From contig DASZRH010000032.1 of assembly GCA_035549275.1 (NCBI GenBank), positions 1 to 11,454 on the forward strand: 11,454 bases of DNA, read 5' to 3'. This stretch comes from 2-01-FULL-49-17 sp035549275. Its GTDB lineage: Bacteria > Patescibacteriota > Minisyncoccia > 2-02-FULL-40-12 > GWA2-44-9. A model generated the notes under the pieces. That model was given only the letters and a program-made list of their open reading frames with translations. It was not told the DNA's origin and searched no databases. Both the position numbers and the translations under genes were made by a program. The first letter of the stretch is position 1. Each line of letters begins with the position of its first letter. This document shows positions 5,053 through 9,286 of this stretch, in pieces.

Positions 5053-6627
5053 TTAATTCGTGGGTGGAATGTTGTAATAATTAATCAAATACTGCGCGAT
5101 ATCGCGGAAGGTTGACGACAAGCTGTCGGAAGCAAAGGTAATGCCTTGCGGCCGATCCATCTTGAGAAGAATAACAAACTTCGGATCGTTGGCCGGTGCA
5201 AACCCCAGAAAGTCGTGAATGAAGACGCCATCCTCGTAGCCGCCATGTCCATCAGCAATCTGGGCCGTACCCGTCTTACCGGCAATATCATACCCTTTTA
5301 TCCTCGCTTTATCAAAGCCGTTGTTGACCACGCTCACCAGCATCGTTTTCAGTTTGTCTGACGTTTTTTGAGAAATAGGAATACTGACAACTTCGGGCTG
5401 GGTTACTTCCTCGCGGCCGCCTTCGTAAATAACCTTGTCCACGACATACGGTTTCATTAATTTCCCGCCGTTGGCGATAGCCGAGTAGGCGGTGATCAGC
5501 TGAATCGGCGTAACGGCAATACCCTGGCCGAAAGAAGCCGTCGCAGCATTGATTTTGCGGCCGCTGTACAAGTTGGCAATATCTCCCGGGACTTCGCCGG
5601 GCAGATCAATGCCGGTCTTCTGGCCGAACCCGAAGTTAATCGTATAATTCAAAAAGTTATCATCTCCGACGAGGTCTTCAACAAACATTGCCCCGGTGTT
5701 CAAGGATTTTTCAAGCACAGTGGTCATACTGACGGTACCGTGGGCCAAATTATCGAAGTTGTGAATCTGCTTGCCGGCAAGCGTAACGACGCCAGGGTCG
5801 GTATAGGTCGTGTCGGGCGTGACTTTACCTAAATCCAACCCCATCGCCATCGTAATCGGCTTAAAGGACGAACCGGGTTCGAACATCTGCTGAACGTTTT
5901 TATTCAAATAATTTTGAGGCGGCGAATCGCTGTAGGCGTTCGGGTCGAAGGTCGGCTCATCGGCCATAGCTAGAATTTTTCCCGTTTGAGGGTCCTGAAC
6001 GATTACCGTCCCGCCGCTGGCATTCCATTTCTTGAGCACCTTATCCAGCGCCTGCTCGGCAAAGGTCTGAATATTGCGATCCACGGTTAGAACCACGTCA
6101 GCCGGCCGAGCAGAGATATTATCGGGATTCGTATTGCCGATCGAGATTGAAGAAACATAATGCTTAATGACGTCCCAGAAGCCGTTAATAGGCTGGCTGT
6201 CGTCTTTTTTGGCGGGCGCGTCCACGCGTCCGGCCAATTCCGAATCAAAATACGCTTCGATGCCGTACTGGCCCGCCCGGCCCTGGCTGTTGTAGCCGAA
6301 AAATCCCAGCACGCTCGCGGCAAGCGAGCGTGCTGGGTAGTAGCGGTCAGTTTCATATTCCGTTTGGCCGTTGCGGTCTTTTTCGAATTTTTTGTTGGTC
6401 GCGGCCAGGTACCAGTGATTGTCGTCGGAAGAAGTCGGATCCTGGAGATAAATATTGCCTCGAACGAAGATGTTGGAAATGTTTTGATTCTGCGCCTCTG
6501 CGGTTTGGGCGTAAATGGTGTGATTGACGTATGAAAGCGTAAAAAGCCGCCACGCGATAAGCGTGGCGGCTGCTAGGACGCAGCCAAAGACTATATAAAT
6601 TCGAGTGGAATCTGATTTTTGGCCCAT
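5053..6627 (-). CDS. ftsI: Class B penicillin-binding protein, FtsI/PBP3-like peptidoglycan transpeptidase
   Basis: A 524-residue membrane-anchored D,D-transpeptidase that cross-links septal peptidoglycan. An N-terminal membrane helix spans about 10-31, followed by a dimerisation domain starting at RGNIYLQD (56-63). The conserved RYYPARSLAASVLGF...GIE block spans about 95-124. The transpeptidase domain shows SSFK (253-256, catalytic Ser253), SLN (308-310) and KTGT (451-454). There is no PASTA domain, and FtsI rather than SpoVD/PBP2x is suggested by length and position. It lies in the mraZ-rsmH-ftsL-ftsI-murF order, four bases after ftsL and two before murF. Two sense-strand terminator-like hairpins lie within codons about 19-29 and 97-110 (see findings). 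Confidence 0.93.
   Translation of the reverse strand: MGQKSDSTRIYIVFGCVLAAATLIAWRLFTLSYVNHTIYAQTAEAQNQNISNIFVRGNIYLQDPTSSDDNHWYLAATNKKFEKDRNGQTEYETDRYYPARSLAASVLGFFGYNSQGRAGQYGIEAYFDSELAGRVDAPAKKDDSQPINGFWDVIKHYVSSISIGNTNPDNISARPADVVLTVDRNIQTFAEQALDKVLKKWNASGGTVIVQDPQTGKILAMADEPTFDPNAYSDSPPQNYLNKNVQQMFEPGSSFKPITMAMGLDLGKVTPDTTYTDPGVVTLAGKQIHNFDNLAHGTVSMTTVLEKSLNTGAMFVEDLVGDDNFLNYTINFGFGQKTGIDLPGEVPGDIANLYSGRKINAATASFGQGIAVTPIQLITAYSAIANGGKLMKPYVVDKVIYEGGREEVTQPEVVSIPISQKTSDKLKTMLVSVVNNGFDKARIKGYDIAGKTGTAQIADGHGGYEDGVFIHDFLGFAPANDPKFVILLKMDRPQGITFASDSLSSTFRDIAQYLINYYNIPPTN
6299..6337 (-). other. Intragenic terminator-like hairpin in ftsI (codons ~97-110)
   Basis: On the minus (sense) strand, a perfect 14-bp stem (6337-6324 with 6318-6305) has a 5-base TTGCC loop and is followed by ATTTTT. 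It encodes the conserved PARSLAASVLG block. The structure has the shape of an intrinsic terminator facing the direction of ftsI transcription. Confidence 0.6.
6541..6571 (-). other. Intragenic terminator-like hairpin near the ftsI start (codons ~19-29)
   Basis: On the minus (sense) strand, a perfect 10-11-bp GC-rich stem (6571-6561 with 6555-6545) closes a TTATC loop and runs directly into TTTTT (6545-6541). It starts 56 bases after the ftsI ATG and encodes the membrane helix segment AAATLIAWRLF. Confidence 0.6.
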
Positions 6628-6631
6628 AGAA

Positions 6632-6991
6632 CTATCTGCCGAGGGCTATATTGCCGTTCTCAAATACATACGAAATATCATGCGCCGCCACCATATTATG
6701 CGCGGCGGCGAACGCGGCAACATCCTCGGAATTTTGAAGCTCGCTCTGCTGGTCAATCAGGGAGCTGTGGAGATCGGTATAATAGGAAAGCTGATTCTGG
6801 AGACTGGAAATGCGATACTTGGCGGCCGTCCAACCGTTGACGAGAACCACGTAATACAATAACAAACCGGCGCATAAGGCAAGCAATCCGATGTTTACAA
6901 AGCCGATGCTGGAGCGCGACGTGCGGACGGTTTTGGTTTTAACTGACGCTGTTGAACGAATAGAACGAGTCAACTCACGAGGTAGAGGCAT
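6632..6991 (-). CDS. ftsL: FtsL-like bitopic division protein
   Basis: This small protein has a basic N-terminal tail, one membrane helix (about residues 30-51, rich in Leu/Val/Ala) and a following heptad-like helix (about 54-87: ISSLQNQLSYYTDLHSSL), the architecture of FtsL/DivIC proteins that scaffold the FtsI/FtsW septal synthase. FtsL sequences are poorly conserved, so the name rests mainly on topology and the slot between rsmH and ftsI. I chose the ATG at 6991 (119 residues). GAG lies five bases upstream, and the gap to the rsmH stop is 13 bp. An in-frame TTG at 7021 would add ten basic residues and overlap rsmH by 17 bp. The stop is TAG, four bases before the ftsI ATG. Confidence 0.8.
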   Translation of the reverse strand: MPLPRELTRSIRSTASVKTKTVRTSRSSIGFVNIGLLALCAGLLLYYVVLVNGWTAAKYRISSLQNQLSYYTDLHSSLIDQQSELQNSEDVAAFAAAHNMVAAHDISYVFENGNIALGR

Positions 6992-7004
6992 CCCTGCTCT
7001 ACGT

Positions 7005-7886
7005 TTAGATTTTTTCCGCAATTTTCATTTTCGCCGACCGGGAGCGAGGATTTGCTTTTTGTTCGGTCCATTCCGGTCGAATGGTCCGCTTGGCCGGCAA
7101 GGTAATGATTCCTTTCTTTACTTCTTCTTTGAAAATTTCTCTGACGATCTTATCTTCATGGCCTTGGAATGAAATGACAACGAGCCGTCCGCCCGGGGGA
7201 AGAATCTCCAGTGCCGCGCGCACTCCCCGCTCCACGTTTTTCAACTCATCGTTGACCACCACTCGTAAGGCCTGGAAGGTTTTAGTGGCGCAGTGGATTT
7301 TGCGATGCTTGTACCAATTGGGGACGGCGCTTTCGACAACCGCCGCCAGCTGGCCGGAGGTCATGACCGGCTGGCGTTTGCGGGCCTGGCCGATCGCCGC
7401 GGCGATCTGATGGGAAAATTGTTCTTCCCCGTAGTCGCGCAAGATTTGTTCCAGCTCGGCGACTTCATAGGTATTCACGATCTCGCTGGCGGGCATCCCG
7501 ACGTCGGCATCGAATCGCATATCCAGAGGCTCATCGCGCTTGAAAGAAAATCCTCGACCGCTGGCTTCGTAGTGCCAAGAGGAAAGCCCGAGATCGAACA
7601 GAACTCCGTCGGGACGGAAATCGCGCATTCCGGCGATCCGTACCATATTGATGTAGCTGTCGCTGACGACCGTGATGCGATTGCCGAGCGGAGAGGACGC
7701 AAATCGCTCCGCCGTCCGGCTCGCCAGCACTGGATCCCATTCGATTCCCAGCACGATCCCGCCGCGCTCGGCGATCGCAGCCGTATGGCCGCCGCCGTTA
7801 AGCGTCGCGTCAATATAGCGCCGTCCGGGTTGGACCTTCAAATATTCCAAGACTTCGTTTAAAAGTACTGACTGATGGACGCTCAT
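7005..7886 (-). CDS. rsmH: 16S rRNA (cytosine1402-N4)-methyltransferase RsmH
   Basis: This SAM-dependent enzyme methylates N4 of C1402 in the ribosomal P site. At 293 residues it is slightly shorter than E. coli RsmH (313). Motifs seen: HQSVLLNEVL (4-13), DATLNGGGH (26-34, SAM site), FDLGLSS (97-103), GFSF (112-115), PLDMR (120-124), HCATKTFQALR (198-208, usually HPATRTFQALR), VNDEL (211-215), and NPRSRSAK near the C terminus. The usual SFHSLED motif reads SFQGHED (239-245). Its ATG overlaps the mraZ stop (ATGA, 7883-7886), a classic coupling arrangement within the dcw operon. Confidence 0.96.
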   Translation of the reverse strand: MSVHQSVLLNEVLEYLKVQPGRRYIDATLNGGGHTAAIAERGGIVLGIEWDPVLASRTAERFASSPLGNRITVVSDSYINMVRIAGMRDFRPDGVLFDLGLSSWHYEASGRGFSFKRDEPLDMRFDADVGMPASEIVNTYEVAELEQILRDYGEEQFSHQIAAAIGQARKRQPVMTSGQLAAVVESAVPNWYKHRKIHCATKTFQALRVVVNDELKNVERGVRAALEILPPGGRLVVISFQGHEDKIVREIFKEEVKKGIITLPAKRTIRPEWTEQKANPRSRSAKMKIAEKI

Positions 7887-8314
7887 ATGCCCAATTCCCC
7901 TAATTTCTCTGCGATGCTGTCGGAATTCTTTTCCAAATTCGCCTTGTATGTCTGCCAGACGCTTTCGTCCCAGATTTCAAGACGGTTGTACACGCCCGCC
8001 ACGACGACGGCTTTTTTCAAACCGGCGTACTGTTTTAAATATTCGGGTATCAAGATTCTCCCCAAACCATCGAAATCGACTTCCATGGCTCCGGAAAGCA
8101 GCAAGCGGGAGAACGAACGGGAATCTTGGCGAACCAGCGGTGTATTGCCGAGTTTGGTGGCCAGCTGATTCCATTGCTCGCGGGGAAACACGAACAGACA
8201 GTTATCCAACCCTCGCGTAATTACTGCTCCCTCGCCCAGCTCCTTTCTGAATTTTGAAGGGATGGATAATCGTTTTTTGGCGTCTAAATTGTGATTGTAT
8301 TCGCCGATAAGCAT
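7883..8314 (-). CDS. mraZ: Transcriptional regulator MraZ
   Basis: This DNA-binding protein of the SpoVT/AbrB-like double-psi class is the usual first gene and autoregulator of the dcw cluster. The product is 143 residues with the two conserved DxxxR motifs, D11AKKR15 and D82GLGR86, each followed by a short hydrophobic strand (LSIP, ILIP). An upstream in-frame ATG at 8350 would add 12 residues, but it lies within the operator repeats. The family's conserved N terminus starts at MLIGEYNHNLD, so I placed the start at 8314. A strong GTG-box array and promoter lie directly upstream. Confidence 0.95.
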   Translation of the reverse strand: MLIGEYNHNLDAKKRLSIPSKFRKELGEGAVITRGLDNCLFVFPREQWNQLATKLGNTPLVRQDSRSFSRLLLSGAMEVDFDGLGRILIPEYLKQYAGLKKAVVVAGVYNRLEIWDESVWQTYKANLEKNSDSIAEKLGELGI

Positions 8315-8327
8315 TCCAAAGATTATC

Positions 8328-8371
8328 CACTTAATACCACTTCTATGCACTTGCTTACACTATGATACCAC
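8328..8371 (-). promoter_or_regulatory. Putative MraZ operator: five GTG boxes with 10-11-bp period
   Basis: Read on the minus strand, GTG cores occur at 8371-8369, 8360-8358, 8350-8348, 8340-8338 and 8330-8328, at intervals of 11, 10, 10 and 10 bp. The last four share AGTG, and three of the five are GTGG. MraZ of E. coli binds tandem TGGG-type repeats at 10-bp spacing, and mollicute MraZ binds AAAGTG-type repeats; this array has the same geometry. It overlaps the -10 region and the leader of mraZ, fitting repression by occlusion. Confidence 0.75.
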
Positions 8372-8389
8372 CTTACCAATTGAATGCAA
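8362..8389 (-). promoter_or_regulatory. Probable mraZ (dcw operon) promoter
   Basis: -10 TATCAT (8367-8362) with a 16-bp spacer to a weak -35 TTGCAT (8389-8384) on the minus strand. The first MraZ box lies immediately upstream of the -10 and the others downstream of it. The leader to the ATG would be about 40 bases. Confidence 0.5.
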
Positions 8390-8396
8390 TGTGCAT

Positions 8397-8445
8397 AACT
8401 CCCTACCCAAAACCGGCCTGAAAGGCCGGTTTTGGGTAGGGAGTT
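8397..8445. terminator. Large perfect inverted repeat, probable bidirectional terminator
   Basis: Two perfect 22-bp arms (8397-8418 and 8424-8445) flank a 5-base loop. Each arm carries GGCC at the loop side, then an AAAA/TTTT block. It separates the tRNA-Val unit from the mraZ promoter on the minus strand. The best U-run (ATTTTTTC, 8453-8460) lies on the + side. Confidence 0.75.
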
Positions 8446-8466
8446 CAATAGTATTTTTTCTTGCTG

Positions 8467-8540
8467 TGGGCGCACCTGGATTCGAACCAGGGACCTTTGC
8501 AATGTGAATGCAACGCTCTAACCAGCTGAGCTATGCGCCC
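8467..8540 (-). tRNA. tRNA-Val, anticodon CAC
   Basis: A standard 74-base cloverleaf on the minus strand: acceptor GGGCGCA/TGCGCCC, D arm GCTC/GAGC with loop AGCTGGTTA, anticodon stem TTGCA/TGCAA with loop TTCACAT and anticodon CAC (8506-8504), 5-base variable loop, and T arm CCTGG/CCAGG. Discriminator A is at 8467; CCA is not encoded. CAC reads GUG (Val). The 5' end is 17 bp beyond the stop of the nucleotidyltransferase-like gene. Confidence 0.95.
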
Positions 8541-8549
8541 GTCGTTTGT

Positions 8550-8578
8550 ATTCTACACTAAATGCCGATCTTATTCAC
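8550..8578 (-). promoter_or_regulatory. Possible promoter of tRNA-Val
   Basis: -10 TAGAAT (8555-8550), identical to the tRNA-Glu -10, lies 17 bp from a weak GTGAAT (8578-8573) on the minus strand, overlapping the end of the upstream gene. It would start transcription a few bases before the tRNA. Confidence 0.4.
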
Positions 8579-9004
8579 GATCTTTTCGTGAGCTCCTTCT
8601 AGGAGCACGCGGACGAAGCGGTCGAACATGCTGTAGCGGTAATCGAATTCTTCCTTATCCATGAGCGTGAATTTGATTTCCGTGCCAACTTCGGCTTCCA
8701 GCGAAGCCAGAAATTGACGGAGTTTTTTGCGATCAATGTCGTCGCCGACGATGAACAAATCCGCTGGCGCATCTTGGCTATCAGGCGCGTTGGGATCGCT
8801 CAAAAAAATTCCCGAAATGATCGCAAGACGGATACGGCCGAGATTGAGAATTTTTTTGACGAGAGCTTCTTTTTCGCCTGCCGAAGACTTCAGCGCCAAA
8901 CTGCGCAATTCCGAAAAGTATTCGAAGTTAGGGTCGAGAGTCCAGCGCTCCTCGCGCGAAGCGCGAGGAGCGCTTTTTTTGGTTTTCTTCGTTTTTTTGC
9001 TCAT
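8558..9004 (-). CDS. Nucleotidyltransferase-like protein (C-terminal half of a split winged-helix/NTase protein)
   Basis: A 148-residue product. After a Lys-rich start (MSKKTKKTKK) and a charged stretch, it contains FEYFSELRSL (28-37), an LGRIRLAIISGIF strand-helix (55-67) and ADLFIVGDD (81-89), reminiscent of the pol-beta-type nucleotidyltransferase core. The classic GS..DxD metal motif is not intact. EEFDYRYSMFDRF (118-130) follows. I associate this pattern with CPR proteins in which a winged-helix domain is fused in front; that is recall, not a search. It reads in the same frame as the 9008-9196 ORF, separated by TAG and one Pro codon. Function is unknown. An antisense-oriented terminator hairpin lies within codons about 8-21. 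Confidence 0.65.
   Translation of the reverse strand: MSKKTKKTKKSAPRASREERWTLDPNFEYFSELRSLALKSSAGEKEALVKKILNLGRIRLAIISGIFLSDPNAPDSQDAPADLFIVGDDIDRKKLRQFLASLEAEVGTEIKFTLMDKEEFDYRYSMFDRFVRVLLEGAHEKIVNKIGI
8944..8980 (+). terminator. Strong + strand terminator structure inside the 5' end of a minus-strand gene
   Basis: A perfect 14-bp GC-rich stem (8944-8957 with 8961-8974) with a GAA loop is followed by a run of Ts (8974-8980), with further T-runs up to 8998. The orientation serves + strand RNA, antisense to the gene that contains it; on the coding strand the T-run becomes Lys codons. Confidence 0.7.
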
Positions 9005-9007
9005 GGG

Positions 9008-9196
9008 CTATTTGCGCTTGACGGCGGTAATGCTTTTCAGCAGCTGCATCTCCCGTTTGACGGCTTCGGCCGACTCCTGGATCCGCTGGGCGATTTCAGT
9101 CACGCTGAAATCCTGCGGATAATTGCGATACAAGAACTTCAACAGCTTGACGCGAATCTTGGATCCGAACAAGTTATCAAGAATGGGCTTTGACAT
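9008..9196 (-). CDS. Winged-helix DNA-binding protein (N-terminal half of a split winged-helix/NTase protein)
   Basis: A 62-residue product that looks like a winged helix-turn-helix of the ArsR/MarR type: LDNLFGSKIRVKLLKFLYRN (first helices, about 6-25), DFSVTEIAQRIQ (29-40) and AVKREMQLLKSI (45-56, recognition helix) before a basic tail ending AVKRK. It ends at TAG (9010-9008). The codon after the next one is the ATG of the nucleotidyltransferase-like ORF, in the same frame. The pair therefore looks like one two-domain protein cut by an amber codon, or two coupled genes. Target DNA is unknown; promoter autoregulation would be a reasonable guess. Confidence 0.65.
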   Translation of the reverse strand: MSKPILDNLFGSKIRVKLLKFLYRNYPQDFSVTEIAQRIQESAEAVKREMQLLKSITAVKRK

Positions 9197-9219
9197 AAGG
9201 GGGCTTCTTCCATTACCAT
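9190..9219 (+). promoter_or_regulatory. Possible promoter of the 9287-11392 gene
   Basis: A perfect -35 TTGACA (9190-9195) is followed after 18 bp by TACCAT (9214-9219, 4/6). It overlaps the start codon of the divergent winged-helix ORF. A second A/T-rich candidate, TATAAA (9226-9231), lacks a good -35. The leader would be about 60 bases, without a clear Shine-Dalgarno sequence before the ATG at 9287. Confidence 0.4.
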
Positions 9220-9286
9220 GAAAGGTATAAAAGCGCCTTTAGTTTAGCCGAAGATCGGAAAAAAGGCAACCCAATCTCACTTTCCC

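Noticed and set aside
7386..7407. Short palindrome around GATCGCCGCGGCGATC in rsmH
   Set aside because: 16-bp loopless palindrome without T-run or repeats elsewhere; no function suggested.
7293..7862. 189-residue + strand ORF opposite rsmH
   Set aside because: Long open antisense frame caused by codon bias of rsmH, which is firmly identified.
8315..8350. Upstream ATG extension of mraZ
   Set aside because: Adds residues not typical of MraZ and falls in the operator repeats; the conserved start is at 8314.
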